Shown: positions 36,548-46,212 of the stretch, piece after piece
Layout: every line of letters starts with the position of its first letter
Numbering within the stretch: position 1 is the first letter of the stretch
NCBI RefSeq assembly: GCF_019090095.1
Contig: NZ_JAGQFP010000001.1
Location: forward strand, 1,116,001-1,180,000
Reading direction: 5' to 3'
DNA: 64,000 nucleotides
From: Stutzerimonas stutzeri
GTDB taxonomy: Bacteria; Pseudomonadota; Gammaproteobacteria; Pseudomonadales; Pseudomonadaceae
The notes under the pieces: model-generated
Told to the model about the DNA's origin: nothing
The model's database searches: none
The model's input: only the letters and a program-made list of their open reading frames with translations
Made by a program: the position numbers and the translations under genes

Positions 36548-39265
36548 TCAGGCGAGTTTGGCGAGCATATCGCGCGCCTCCTGCTGCTGGCTGTCACTGC
36601 CCTCGCTCATAACCTCATCAAGAATATCCCGGGCGCCCTCTGCGTCCCCCATATCGATGTAGGCACGAGCGAGATCCAGCTTGGTGGTGGTCTCGTCGGT
36701 ATCGGCGAAGAAGTCGAAGTCGTCATCGAGCGCTTCGGATGCCGGCGCAGCGGGCTCGTTCAAAGGCTCGGATGCGGTTGGCTGATCCAGCGGCTCGGCC
36801 AGGTTGCGGGACAGATCGTCAAGCTCGGCCTCAACTTCCTCCAGTTCGGACGAGAAGACTTCCGGGCGGGCGGGCTCGCCGGCTTCGTCGTCCAATGACA
36901 GATCGAACTCGTCCGGCATGGCTGCAGGCTGTGCGGGCTCGGACACGCCGAAATCAAAGTCATCAGTCGACTCGAACGCCTCTGACGCAGGCGACTGAGC
37001 CGACGCAGCGGGTTCTTCATCGATCGCGACGCCAGGCTGATCATCCAGATCGAGCGAGAAGCCGGACAGCTCGTCCTCCAACGACGCGGAGTCCGACTTG
37101 GGTTCGTCCAGATCGAACGAAAAGTCATGTTCGCTCGATGCTTGAGGAGCCGTTTCCAGATCGAGCTCGTCGAAGTTGAACGTCTCCAGTTCGGAGGTGG
37201 CGTCTTCGGCCGCAGCGGGCGAACGGTCTGACAGACCATCGTCCAGCTCAAGGTCGTCCAAGGTTAGATCGAAGCCGTTGTCAGCGGACTCCGCGCTCAC
37301 GGGAGCCGGCTCATCAAGCTCCAGATCGTCCAGGTTGAGCGTATCGAAGTCATCGTTGCCAACCGACGCGGCGGCCGCGAAGCCAGCACCTGCCGCAGCG
37401 GCCATTGCAGGATAGCGGGCCTTGACCTGATCGATCTCAGCAGAGGAGCCGCCGATCTCTCGAAGCTCGGCTTCCTGCCGTGCGAAACCCTCACGGTCGC
37501 CGAGTTCGGCATAGACCTCCATGAGTTTCAGACGCAAGTCACTGCGCTGCGGCTCGTCGTTCAAGGCGTTCTGCAGCAAATCTGCAGCCTGGTTGAACCG
37601 CCCGTACGCGATATAGATATCGGCCTCTGCCAGCGGGTCACTGCTCACGCCAGCCAGCGGATCAGCAGCCTGCTCCGAAACAGGCGCGACGCCCTGATCA
37701 ACCGGCTCGACCTGCGAGGCAGGAAGGTCGTGCTGCGCCACGTAGAACGCATCCGGAGACTCTTCGGCGAGCAGACTCTCCTGCAGCTCGGCTTCCTTCA
37801 TTGCGTTGCGGCGAGACAGTGCCATCAACCCGACCAGCAGTAGCAGCAACGCACTACCGCCCAGCACACCGAGCAGAATGGGGTTACCTAACAGCTCATC
37901 GATGTAGCTATCGGGCTCCGGCGATGGAGCAGGCGCTACAGGGGCTGCCGGCGCCGGAGTCGCAGGCGCCTTCGCAGCGGGCTTTTCGACCTGCTCTGCG
38001 GGTTTTTCCGGCGCAGGAGCAGCGGCTGGGGCCTCAGCTTCGACGGCAGGCTCAGACGCTGCCTGGTTCGTACTCGGCGCAGCCGCCGTTTCATTGGCAC
38101 TGTCTTCGGCCGGACTCGATGGCGCTGCTGCGCCTGCACCCGATTCCGCGCCGGTCGCTAATTGAGCCTGCAATTTGGCCAGCTGGTCATCCTTGAGCTG
38201 CATCAGGCGCTGCAGTTTGTCCAACTGGCTTTGCAGATCGTTGAGGCGATCCTTGAGATCGAGGTTCTCACGACGACTGGAGTCGAGGCTCTCCTCGGTG
38301 AGGGCCAGCTTGTCACGCAGCGCTCGGGATTCATCTGCGGCACCGGCATCGCCACCAGCGGTAGACTTGCCGGCTTCCGGCGCAACCAGGCGCAGATTAT
38401 CGCCCTGCTCGCTGCGGGCTGGAGCCGCACCAGCCGAACCGCGCTGCGTAGCGTCCAGCTGACGCGCCCCAGCCGGCGATGCGCCCATCGTCTGGCGCCA
38501 GCTGGCGTTCTGCTGTGCCACCTGCTGAATGGCCTCGGCTTGCGAGCGACGACCGATCTGCTCGGCGTTCGGCAGGCGCAGCACCTGGCCGTTCTTCATG
38601 CGATTGATATTGCCGCCAATGAAGGCGTTCGGGTTCAAATCCTGAATCGCCAACATGGTTTGGTGGACGGTGCCACCCTGCCGTGAACGTTCAGCGATTT
38701 CCCAGAGCGTATCGTTCGGTGTGACTTTGTACTGCTCGCCCGGCTGACTGGATGCCCCAGCAGACGCCTGCTTGGCTGGAGGCGCCGCTCGCGGGGCGGC
38801 AGGACGAGAAACGGGAGCCGCGATCGGCAGTTGGGGCGCAACCGAAGCCGCCACCTCCGGGGAATAAAGCGGCGGATCGAGCAGCAGGGTGTATTCCCGC
38901 AGCAGACGACCGCTCGGCCAGATCACTTCGATAAGGAAGTTCAGGTACGGCTCGCGAACCGGCTTGGTCGACGACACACGTATGACGCTTTTGCCGTCAG
39001 GTCGTAAAACTGGGGTAAAGGTAAGGTCCGTCAGAAAGTATTGGCGATCAACACCTGCCCGGTTGAAATCCTCTGCGGATGCCAGCACCGGAACGACTTC
39101 GCCAGGGGCCAGTGTTTTAGCATCCAGAAGTTCGATTTCAGCTACCAGCGGTTGATTCAACGCAGACTTTAACGTGACCTCTCCCAGCCCCAGCGCATAA
39201 GCCATTTCGGAAGTCAGCGCGGTAGCAGCCGCGATTGCCAGCACCAGATTGCGAACCCGAACCAT
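36548..39265 (-). CDS. fimV: FimV, peptidoglycan-binding polar hub protein
   Basis: 905 residues. Signal peptide ends at AYA (23-25). A periplasmic region carries a LysM domain (about 178-231, YKVTPNDTLWEIAERSR) that binds peptidoglycan. A coiled coil spans about 315-362, one membrane helix about 461-482, then a long acidic cytosolic part (runs of Asp/Glu with LDLDD-type repeats) and a C-terminal TPR-like FimV domain (LDLARAYIDMGDAEGARDIL). FimV organises type IV pili, cyclic AMP signalling and polar machines, and helps secretins assemble. AAGGGA lies 8 nt before the ATG. Confidence 0.96.
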   Translation of the reverse strand: MVRVRNLVLAIAAATALTSEMAYALGLGEVTLKSALNQPLVAEIELLDAKTLAPGEVVPVLASAEDFNRAGVDRQYFLTDLTFTPVLRPDGKSVIRVSSTKPVREPYLNFLIEVIWPSGRLLREYTLLLDPPLYSPEVAASVAPQLPIAAPVSRPAAPRAAPPAKQASAGASSQPGEQYKVTPNDTLWEIAERSRQGGTVHQTMLAIQDLNPNAFIGGNINRMKNGQVLRLPNAEQIGRRSQAEAIQQVAQQNASWRQTMGASPAGARQLDATQRGSAGAAPARSEQGDNLRLVAPEAGKSTAGGDAGAADESRALRDKLALTEESLDSSRRENLDLKDRLNDLQSQLDKLQRLMQLKDDQLAKLQAQLATGAESGAGAAAPSSPAEDSANETAAAPSTNQAASEPAVEAEAPAAAPAPEKPAEQVEKPAAKAPATPAPAAPVAPAPSPEPDSYIDELLGNPILLGVLGGSALLLLLVGLMALSRRNAMKEAELQESLLAEESPDAFYVAQHDLPASQVEPVDQGVAPVSEQAADPLAGVSSDPLAEADIYIAYGRFNQAADLLQNALNDEPQRSDLRLKLMEVYAELGDREGFARQEAELREIGGSSAEIDQVKARYPAMAAAAGAGFAAAASVGNDDFDTLNLDDLELDEPAPVSAESADNGFDLTLDDLELDDGLSDRSPAAAEDATSELETFNFDELDLETAPQASSEHDFSFDLDEPKSDSASLEDELSGFSLDLDDQPGVAIDEEPAASAQSPASEAFESTDDFDFGVSEPAQPAAMPDEFDLSLDDEAGEPARPEVFSSELEEVEAELDDLSRNLAEPLDQPTASEPLNEPAAPASEALDDDFDFFADTDETTTKLDLARAYIDMGDAEGARDILDEVMSEGSDSQQQEARDMLAKLA

Positions 39266-39695
39266 TATGTAAATCCCTTGTTTTAACTTTTCTCGGATCT
39301 TCGAGAGGGTCTTATAGTCACTGCCTGCGCCCGCCGTGTGGCGGTCCCCCGTCAGCGATTAAGCCTAAACAGCATCGTAGCTAGAATAGTTCTTCTAATT
39401 TCCCAGTAAGTATCTTTTACAGATAGTGTTTTATCAACAACCGACCAGACCGCACGCCCTGGCCTGTCGCGCCTTTTGGCAAGTTATCAGACACAATCCA
39501 CAAATTGGCTCAGCACCGCGCGATCATCCCTGATGTCCCGGCAGGCAATGAGCCCTGACACCGACATCGACAGGAAGGCGCACTTTAGCCGAAACCACTT
39601 TTGGCGCAGAGCAATTAAGCCTTGGCCCGACGAAGCGCGCTTTCAGAAGCACTGCCAGTGGCGACCGCCGCCTTTGGGCCACGCAAAAAACACGC
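39266..39695 (-). other. Intergenic region upstream of fimV
   Basis: About 430 nt with local AT-rich patches (39270-39300, 39380-39440) and no coding frame with a ribosome site. It must hold the fimV promoter, but I found no -35/-10 pair with good spacing. A plus-strand frame beginning at 39476 is an antisense shadow. Confidence 0.6.
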
Positions 39696-39731
39696 AAAAA
39701 AAAAGCGCCGCGGCGATGCCGAGGCGCTTTT
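39696..39731 (-). terminator. Terminator of the leuC-asd operon
   Basis: Stem AAAAGCGCC / GGCGCTTTT (39701-39709, 39723-39731) with a 13-nt loop, followed on the minus strand by nine T (39696-39704 in complement), 18 nt past the asd stop. Confidence 0.9.
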
Positions 39732-39748
39732 GCTCACCTTTTACGCGT

Positions 39749-40861
39749 TCATCGCTCGAGCAGGATGCGCAGCATGCGGCGCAACGGCTCGGCAGCACCC
39801 CAGAGCAACTGGTCGCCGACAGTGAAGGCGCCGAGATAATGCGAGCCCATGTTCAGTTTCCGCAAGCGCCCAACCGGGACGCTCAAGGTACCGGTCACAG
39901 AAGTCGGACTCAGTTCCTGCATGCTTGCATCACGATGGTTCGGAACGAGCTTCACCCAGGGGTTGTGCTGGCTGATCATGCCTTCGATATCCGAAATAGG
40001 GACATCCTTGTTCAGCTTGATGGTCAACGCCTGGCTATGGCAGCGCATCGCACCCACACGCACGCAGATGCCGTCCACTGGAATCGGGCTCTTGAAACGA
40101 CCCAGGATCTTGTTGGTCTCCGCCTGCGCCTTCCATTCCTCCCGGCTCTGGCCGTTCGGCAGCTCCTTGTCGATGTAGGGGATCAGGCTACCGGCCAGCG
40201 GAACGCCGAAGTTATCGACCGGGAAGCTCTCGGAGCGCTGGCACTCGGCAACCTTGCGATCGATTTCGAGGATAGCGCTGGCCGGATCGGCGAGCTCATC
40301 GGCGACCGATGCATTGATGCTGCCCATCTGCTTGATCAGCTCACGCATGTTCTGCGCGCCGGCACCGGAGGCCGCCTGATAGGTCATGGCGCTCATCCAG
40401 TCGACCAGGCCGTGCTCGAACAGGCCGCCGAGCCCCATCAGCATCAGACTGACGGTGCAGTTGCCACCGATGTAGTTGAGCGTGCCGGCATCCAGCTGAT
40501 GATCGATCACCTTACGGTTGACCGGGTCGAGCACGATGACGGCATCGTCTTGCATGCGCAGCGTCGACGCGGCATCAATCCAGTAGCCCTTCCAGCCCGC
40601 TTCGCGCAGCTTCGGGAAGACCTCGCTGGTGTAGTCACCGCCCTGGCAGGTGAGGATCACATCGAGCGTCTTCAGCTCATCGAGGCTATAGGCGTCTTTC
40701 AGCGGGGCAATGTCCTTGCCGATCGAGGGGCCCTGACCGCCTACGTTGGAGGTGGTGAAGAACACTGGCTCGATCAGGTCGAAATCCCGCTCTTCCAGCA
40801 TCCGCTGCATGAGCACGGAACCGACCATGCCGCGCCAACCGATCAGACCTACACGTTTCAT
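39749..40861 (-). CDS. asd: Aspartate-semialdehyde dehydrogenase
   Basis: Reduces aspartyl phosphate to aspartate semialdehyde for lysine, threonine, methionine and diaminopimelate synthesis. 370 residues, NADP site [13 protein letters not shown], catalytic Cys135 in [11 protein letters not shown] and active-site histidine in AMRCHSQAL. Last gene of the leu/asd run, 174 nt behind leuB. In PAO1 a second asd-like gene sits between fimV and asd; it is absent here. Confidence 0.97.
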   Translation of the reverse strand: MKRVGLIGWRGMVGSVLMQRMLEERDFDLIEPVFFTTSNVGGQGPSIGKDIAPLKDAYSLDELKTLDVILTCQGGDYTSEVFPKLREAGWKGYWIDAASTLRMQDDAVIVLDPVNRKVIDHQLDAGTLNYIGGNCTVSLMLMGLGGLFEHGLVDWMSAMTYQAASGAGAQNMRELIKQMGSINASVADELADPASAILEIDRKVAECQRSESFPVDNFGVPLAGSLIPYIDKELPNGQSREEWKAQAETNKILGRFKSPIPVDGICVRVGAMRCHSQALTIKLNKDVPISDIEGMISQHNPWVKLVPNHRDASMQELSPTSVTGTLSVPVGRLRKLNMGSHYLGAFTVGDQLLWGAAEPLRRMLRILLER

Positions 40862-41035
40862 CGCAACTACCTATATATATGTGGCCCGCCTGGCAGGCCG
40901 TCGATAACAAAAACACACGCTTTCGGGTTCGAAAGCGAGGGCACGCGGTGCCGCGCGCCTCGCCATCACTCGGCGTTTCCGCCTAGCCGTCGCCCGCAAG
41001 CTCTGTCAACGGCCGGTGCAATGGGACCTGAGAGA

Positions 41036-42118
41036 TTACAACTTCGCGAGCGCCGCGACTACTGCGTCACCCATTGCCTGAGTATCGGCCTTCTGGCAGC
41101 CATCGGACCAGATATCACCGGTACGCAAGCCCTCGTCGAGGACGTTGCTGACAGCCTGCTCGATGGCATCCGCGGCCACGACCTGGTTGAAGCTGTAGCG
41201 CAGCATCATTGACACCGAAAGGATGGTTGCCAGCGGATTGGCAATGCCCTGGCCTGCGATATCCGGCGCCGAGCCGTGGCAGGGTTCGTACATGCCCTTG
41301 TTGTTCGAATCCAGAGACGCCGACGGCAGCATGCCGATCGAGCCGGTGAGCATGGAGGCCTCGTCCGACAGGATGTCGCCGAACATATTGTCGGTCACGA
41401 TCACGTCGAATTGCTTCGGCGCGCGTACCAGCTGCATCGCCGCGTTGTCGACGTACATGTGGCTGAGCTCGACATCCGGATAATCCTTCGCGACCTCTTC
41501 CACCACGGCGCGCCAGAGTTGGCTGGAGGCCAGGACGTTGGCCTTGTCCACCGAGCAGAGTTTCTTGCCGCGTACACGAGCCATGTCAAAGCCGACCTTG
41601 GCAATGCGCCGGATCTCGCTCTCGCTGTAGGGCAGCGTGTCGAAGGCCATGCGCTCGCCGTTCTCCAGCACCGTGCTCTCACGCGGCTGGCCGAAATAGA
41701 TGCCGCCAGTCAGTTCGCGAACGATCAGAATATCCAGGCCCGCAACGATTTCGGGCTTCAGGCTGGAGGCTTCGGCCAACTGCGGATACAGCAGTGCCGG
41801 ACGCAAGTTGCCGAACAGGCCCAGTTGCGAACGAATCTTCAGCAGGCCGCGCTCAGGACGGATGGCCGGGTCGATGGTGTCCCACTTCGGCCCGCCAACA
41901 GCACCGAGCAGGATGGCATCGGCGGCGCGGGCCCGCTCCAGGGTCTCGTCAGCCAACGGCACGCCGTACTTGTCGATCGCCGCCCCGCCCAACTCGTCAT
42001 AGCTCAGCTGCAAGTCGAGCTGAAACTTGTCATTGGCGAGCTGTAGCACCTTGACCGCTTCGGCCATGATTTCCGGACCGATGCCATCACCGGGAAGAAT
42101 CAGAATCTGTTTGCTCAT
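41036..42118 (-). CDS. leuB: 3-isopropylmalate dehydrogenase
   Basis: Third step of leucine synthesis: NAD-dependent oxidative decarboxylation. 360 residues. Motifs: [11 protein letters not shown] at the start, substrate arginines in [17 protein letters not shown], metal-binding aspartates in VDNAAMQL and SDEASML, and the NAD loop [18 protein letters not shown]. Complete. It follows the methyltransferase gene by 37 nt. Confidence 0.97.
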   Translation of the reverse strand: MSKQILILPGDGIGPEIMAEAVKVLQLANDKFQLDLQLSYDELGGAAIDKYGVPLADETLERARAADAILLGAVGGPKWDTIDPAIRPERGLLKIRSQLGLFGNLRPALLYPQLAEASSLKPEIVAGLDILIVRELTGGIYFGQPRESTVLENGERMAFDTLPYSESEIRRIAKVGFDMARVRGKKLCSVDKANVLASSQLWRAVVEEVAKDYPDVELSHMYVDNAAMQLVRAPKQFDVIVTDNMFGDILSDEASMLTGSIGMLPSASLDSNNKGMYEPCHGSAPDIAGQGIANPLATILSVSMMLRYSFNQVVAADAIEQAVSNVLDEGLRTGDIWSDGCQKADTQAMGDAVVAALAKL

Positions 42119-42155
42119 CGTGCTCTCTCGTTAGGCGCAGAACGCCAGGTTGGGA

Positions 42156-42920
42156 TCAACGTCCGGCCCAGATCAGCAACACGTCGGTGCTGAACGAGCC
42201 GTCGTCGGCAATTTCGAAATAGTCGCGGACCTCTTGGCTGGCCCCGGTCTGCAACTGGCGAATGGCGGCGCGAAACACCTCGGGCGTACGCATCCTTTCG
42301 ACCCAGGAGTGGTACTCGAGACGCAGGCGCTGCAGCTTGCCAGAGGTCACGTGCAGCCCGGCTTCGCCCAGCTGACGCGCCCACTCGGCCGGCGAATAGT
42401 TGCGAACGTGGCTGTTGTCACGCAGTAATTCCACGGCTTGCAAGTGTGTATCGAGCAGCGGCACGCCAGGCGCGACGACATCGACGAAGGCTGCCACGCC
42501 ACCCGGTTTGAGGACGCGTCGCACTTCACGCAATGCCTGGCCGAGATCGCTCCAGTGGTGGGCCGAATAACGGCTGACAACGAAATCGAAGCGGGCGTCC
42601 TCGAACGGCAGCTGCTCGGCCGCACCATGCACCGTCTCGATGTTATCCAGCCCGCGCGCTTGCGCTGTGCGGGCAACCACATCGAGCATGGGTTGGGACA
42701 GATCGTATGCGATGACCTTGCCCACGGCCGGCGCCAGGTGGAAGGAGACATGTCCCGCCCCGCACCCCAGATCGAGCAGCTGCGCATCGCTCCGCCCGGC
42801 CACCGCCACGAGCAGCTCGTCGAACTCCGCGCCTTGTGCATGCACCGCGCTGCTCAGGTAGGCATCGGCCTGCTCCCCGAACTGCTTCTGTACCACCTGG
42901 CTGTGACCGTTGACGTTCAT
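42156..42920 (-). CDS. SAM-dependent methyltransferase (class I, UbiE-like)
   Basis: 254 residues. SAM loop LLDLGCGAGHVS, acidic ribose-binding region AYDLSQPML, then DFVVSRYSAHHW and LKPGGVAAFVD, all typical of class I methyltransferases of the UbiE/small-molecule type. Substrate unknown. It lies between leuD and leuB with 37-47-nt gaps, with AGGAG upstream of its ATG, so it is read with leucine genes; the same insertion is recalled from other pseudomonads. Confidence 0.88.
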   Translation of the reverse strand: MNVNGHSQVVQKQFGEQADAYLSSAVHAQGAEFDELLVAVAGRSDAQLLDLGCGAGHVSFHLAPAVGKVIAYDLSQPMLDVVARTAQARGLDNIETVHGAAEQLPFEDARFDFVVSRYSAHHWSDLGQALREVRRVLKPGGVAAFVDVVAPGVPLLDTHLQAVELLRDNSHVRNYSPAEWARQLGEAGLHVTSGKLQRLRLEYHSWVERMRTPEVFRAAIRQLQTGASQEVRDYFEIADDGSFSTDVLLIWAGR

Positions 42921-42966
42921 ACACGGCTCCTGATTTGACGAGCGACGCCGACTGGCGCGGTGATGG

Positions 42967-43614
42967 CTAGCGGATCGCGCCGAACAGCCAGGGCTGACGC
43001 TGCTGATGCCCGCTTTCGAAGGCCTTGATCGCGTCTGCGTCCTGCAGGGTCAGGCCGATGTCATCCAGGCCGTTGAGCAGGCAATGCTTGCGAAACGCAT
43101 CGACCTCGAAGCTGTACTGCACGCCATCGGGGCGCGTCACGGTCTGCGCTGCCAAGTCCACGGTGAGCTGGTAGCCCTCTGTGGCCTCGGTCTGCTCGAA
43201 CAGCGCATCGACCTCTTCTTCCTTCAACACGATCGGCAGCAGACCGTTCTTGAAGCTGTTGTTGTAGAAGATGTCAGCAAAGCTTGGCGCGATGATCGTC
43301 CGGAAGCCGTACTCCTCGAGCGCCCAGGGCGCGTGCTCACGCGACGACCCGCAACCGAAATTCTCGCGTGCCAACAGCACGCTCGCGCCCTGGTAGCGAG
43401 GGAAGTTGAGTACGAACTCCTGGTTCACCGGGCGGCTCGCGCAATCCTGGTTGGGTTGGCCCACGTCCAGGTAGCGCCACTCATCGAACAGGTTGGGGCC
43501 GAACCCGGTGCGCTTGATCGACTTCAGGAACTGCTTGGGAATGATCTGGTCGGTGTCGACGTTGGCCCGATCGAGCGGCGCGACGAGACCGGTGTGCTGG
43601 GTAAATGGCTTCAT
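42967..43614 (-). CDS. leuD: 3-isopropylmalate dehydratase small subunit
   Basis: 215 residues, swivel domain of the isomerase that converts 2- to 3-isopropylmalate with LeuC. Family motifs: [37 protein letters not shown] and [20 protein letters not shown]. It lies 10 nt behind leuC, so the subunits are coexpressed. Confidence 0.97.
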   Translation of the reverse strand: MKPFTQHTGLVAPLDRANVDTDQIIPKQFLKSIKRTGFGPNLFDEWRYLDVGQPNQDCASRPVNQEFVLNFPRYQGASVLLARENFGCGSSREHAPWALEEYGFRTIIAPSFADIFYNNSFKNGLLPIVLKEEEVDALFEQTEATEGYQLTVDLAAQTVTRPDGVQYSFEVDAFRKHCLLNGLDDIGLTLQDADAIKAFESGHQQRQPWLFGAIR

Positions 43615-43624
43615 GTCGGATTCC

Positions 43625-45052
43625 TCAGGCCTGGATCAATTCACGTACGTCGACGAAACGACCGGTCACGGCCGCCGCGGCGGCCATCGCCGGGCTGACC
43701 AGATGGGTCCGGCCGCCGGCGCCCTGCCGTCCTTCGAAGTTGCGATTGGACGTGGATGCACAGTGCTCGCCACTGCCGAGCTTGTCCGGGTTCATCGCCA
43801 GGCACATCGAACAGCCCGGCTCGCGCCACTCGAAACCGGCTTCCAGGAAGATCTTGTCCAGCCCTTCCGCTTCGGCCTGCTGTTTCACCAGGCCCGAGCC
43901 CGGCACGACCATCGCCTGTTTGACGGTCGCCGCGACCTTGCGCCCTTTCGCCACTTCAGCCGCCGCGCGCAAATCTTCGATGCGCGAGTTGGTGCAGGAA
44001 CCGATGAATACGCGATCGAGCTGAATCTCGGTGATCGGCTGGTTGGCCCGCAAACCCATGTACTTGAGCGCGCGGTTGATGGAGTCGCGCTTGACCGGAT
44101 CGGCTTCGGCGGCCGGGTCCGGCACGTTCTGGTCGACGGCCAGCACCATTTCTGGCGAAGTGCCCCAGCTGACCTGCGGCTTGATGTCTTCGGCATTCAG
44201 CTCGACGACGGTGTCGAACACCGCATCGTCATCGGACACCAGGTCCTTCCAGGCGGCAATGGCGCGCTCCCAGTCGGCGCCCTTGGGTGCATACGGCCGC
44301 CCTTCGACATAAGCGATGGTCTTCTCGTCGACCGCGACCATGCCAACCCGGGCGCCTGCCTCGATGGACATGTTGCAGATGGTCATGCGGCCTTCCATGG
44401 ACAGTTCGCGGATGGCGCTGCCGGCGAATTCCAGCGCATGGCCATTGCCGCCGGCCGTGCCGATCTTGCCGATCACGGCGAGCACGATGTCCTTGGCGGT
44501 CACGCCGAAGGGCAGCTTGCCCTCGACACGGACCTGCATGTTCTTCATCTTTTTTGCCACCAGGCACTGAGTGGCCAGCACATGCTCGACTTCCGAGGTA
44601 CCGATGCCGTGCGCCAACGCGCCGAAGGCGCCGTGCGTCGACGTATGGGAATCACCACACACCACGGTCATGCCTGGCAGGGTCGCGCCCTGCTCCGGGC
44701 CGATGACGTGCACGATGCCTTGGCGGATGTCGTTCATCTTGAATTCAAGGATGCCGAAGTCATCGCAGTTCTCGTCCAGCGTCTGCACCTGGATGCGCGA
44801 CACCTCGTCGGCGATGGCTTCCAGACCGCCCTGGCGCTCGCCCTTGGTAGTCGGCACGTTGTGATCCGGCGTGGCGATGTTGGCGTCGATACGCCACGGC
44901 TTGCGACCAGCCAGGCGCAGCCCTTCGAAGGCTTGCGGTGAGGTCACCTCGTGCAGAATGTGACGGTCGATGTAGATCAGCGAGGAGCCATCATCACGAC
45001 GCTTGACCTCGTGCATTTCCCAGAGCTTGTCGTAGAGCGTTTTGCCGGCCAT
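43625..45052 (-). CDS. leuC: 3-isopropylmalate dehydratase large subunit
   Basis: 475 residues, aconitase-fold catalytic subunit with a 4Fe-4S cluster. Cysteine ligands are in FIGSCTNSR and [10 protein letters not shown]; the start [13 protein letters not shown] and [22 protein letters not shown] are typical. First gene of leuC-leuD-methyltransferase-leuB-asd. The divergent LysR-type gene and dyads in the 168-nt gap suggest transcriptional control by that regulator. Confidence 0.97.
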   Translation of the reverse strand: MAGKTLYDKLWEMHEVKRRDDGSSLIYIDRHILHEVTSPQAFEGLRLAGRKPWRIDANIATPDHNVPTTKGERQGGLEAIADEVSRIQVQTLDENCDDFGILEFKMNDIRQGIVHVIGPEQGATLPGMTVVCGDSHTSTHGAFGALAHGIGTSEVEHVLATQCLVAKKMKNMQVRVEGKLPFGVTAKDIVLAVIGKIGTAGGNGHALEFAGSAIRELSMEGRMTICNMSIEAGARVGMVAVDEKTIAYVEGRPYAPKGADWERAIAAWKDLVSDDDAVFDTVVELNAEDIKPQVSWGTSPEMVLAVDQNVPDPAAEADPVKRDSINRALKYMGLRANQPITEIQLDRVFIGSCTNSRIEDLRAAAEVAKGRKVAATVKQAMVVPGSGLVKQQAEAEGLDKIFLEAGFEWREPGCSMCLAMNPDKLGSGEHCASTSNRNFEGRQGAGGRTHLVSPAMAAAAAVTGRFVDVRELIQA

Positions 45053-45101
45053 CGGACTTTCCTCATCAGTACGTTGGGCTATAGCCCTTTTGCTTATGGG
45101 T

Positions 45102-45158
45102 GAATGCTATGAGTTGCGATCGAATTACTCAAATTCATATTTTTCATCCAAAGCATTC
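45102..45158. promoter_or_regulatory. leuC/lysR intergenic dyads
   Basis: TGAGT-N12-ACTCA (45110-45131) lies about 58 nt before leuC and 90 nt before the lysR gene. It is embedded in a wider pair GAATGCT (45102-45108) and AGCATTC (45152-45158). LysR-type regulators bind dyads with T-N11-A spacing in such shared promoters and often contact two sites. Assignment as operator is inference. Confidence 0.5.
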
Positions 45159-45220
45159 CAGGAAGGAATAACGTAAAGTCACCTGACCAAACGACCCGAC
45201 GCACCCAGCGGAGCAGCCCG

Positions 45221-46087
45221 ATGGACCTCGCCAACCTGAACGCCTTCATCTCCATCGCCGAGACGGGAAGCTTTTCCCTGGCAGCAGAGCGCTTGCATCT
45301 GACCCAGCCGGCGGTGAGTAAGCGGCTTGCAGGGCTGGAGTCGCAATTGAATGTGCGGCTGTTCGATCGGCTGGGGCGCGAGATCGGTCTGACCGAAGCC
45401 GGCCGGGCGCTGTTACCGCGTGCCTATCAGATCCTCAATGTGCTGGACGATACCCGCCGGGCCTTGACCAATCTCAACGGCGACGTCAGCGGTCGACTCT
45501 CCCTGGCGACCAGCCACCACATCGGCCTGCATCGCCTGCCCCCCTTGTTGAGGGCATTCACTCGCGCCTACCCCCAGGTCAACCTGGACATCCGTTTTCT
45601 CGACTCGGAAATTGCCTATGAGGAGGTGCTGCACGGCCGTGCCGAGCTCGCCGTGATCACGCTCGCGCCACAAACGGCCCCGCCGGTTCGAGCCCGCAAG
45701 GTCTGGGATGATCCGCTGGACTTCGTGGTCGCGCCCGAGCACCCCTTGGCGAAGACCCCTGAAATCACGCTGGCAGACATTGCCCGCTATCCGGCCGTTT
45801 TTCCGGGTGGCAACACCTTCACCCACCATATTGCCCAGCGGTTGTTCGAGCGCGAGGGCCTCACGCCGAACATTGCGATGAGCACCAATTACATGGAGAC
45901 GATCAAGATGATGGTCTCCATCGGCATCGCCTGGAGCGTGCTGCCGCGCACCATGCTCGATGAACAGGTGGTGCGCCTGCCCGTGCCGGGGGTCCAGTTG
46001 TCGCGGCAGCTCGGCTACATCACCCATACCGAGCGCACCCTGTCCAACGCCGCAAAGGCGTTCATGGCGCTGCTGGAAGCCGACTAA
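45221..46087 (+). CDS. LysR-family regulator divergent from leuC
   Basis: 288 residues. The winged HTH is at 1-60 (FSLAAERLHLTQPAVSKRLAGLE), followed by a two-lobed effector domain. Divergent orientation next to leuC, conserved in Pseudomonas as I recall, makes leuCDB-asd the likely target, with a leucine pathway intermediate as possible co-inducer; this is inference. It ends 125 nt before the GGDEF/EAL gene. Confidence 0.93.
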   Translation: MDLANLNAFISIAETGSFSLAAERLHLTQPAVSKRLAGLESQLNVRLFDRLGREIGLTEAGRALLPRAYQILNVLDDTRRALTNLNGDVSGRLSLATSHHIGLHRLPPLLRAFTRAYPQVNLDIRFLDSEIAYEEVLHGRAELAVITLAPQTAPPVRARKVWDDPLDFVVAPEHPLAKTPEITLADIARYPAVFPGGNTFTHHIAQRLFEREGLTPNIAMSTNYMETIKMMVSIGIAWSVLPRTMLDEQVVRLPVPGVQLSRQLGYITHTERTLSNAAKAFMALLEAD

Positions 46088-46212
46088 CCGCACTTGCACT
46101 TTGCCATCAGCTACGGATAAGTTCGTCGCATAACGATAAGGCCAAGGGAATCTCATGAGCTCCGCCTGCCGACCGAAGCGCGACGTCTGGCTCCATCCGA
46201 TCGAGGCCGTTC

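Noticed and set aside
39476..41212. 578-codon plus-strand frame across asd and the leuB end
   Set aside because: Crosses the asd terminator and both minus-strand genes; no motif and no ribosome site.
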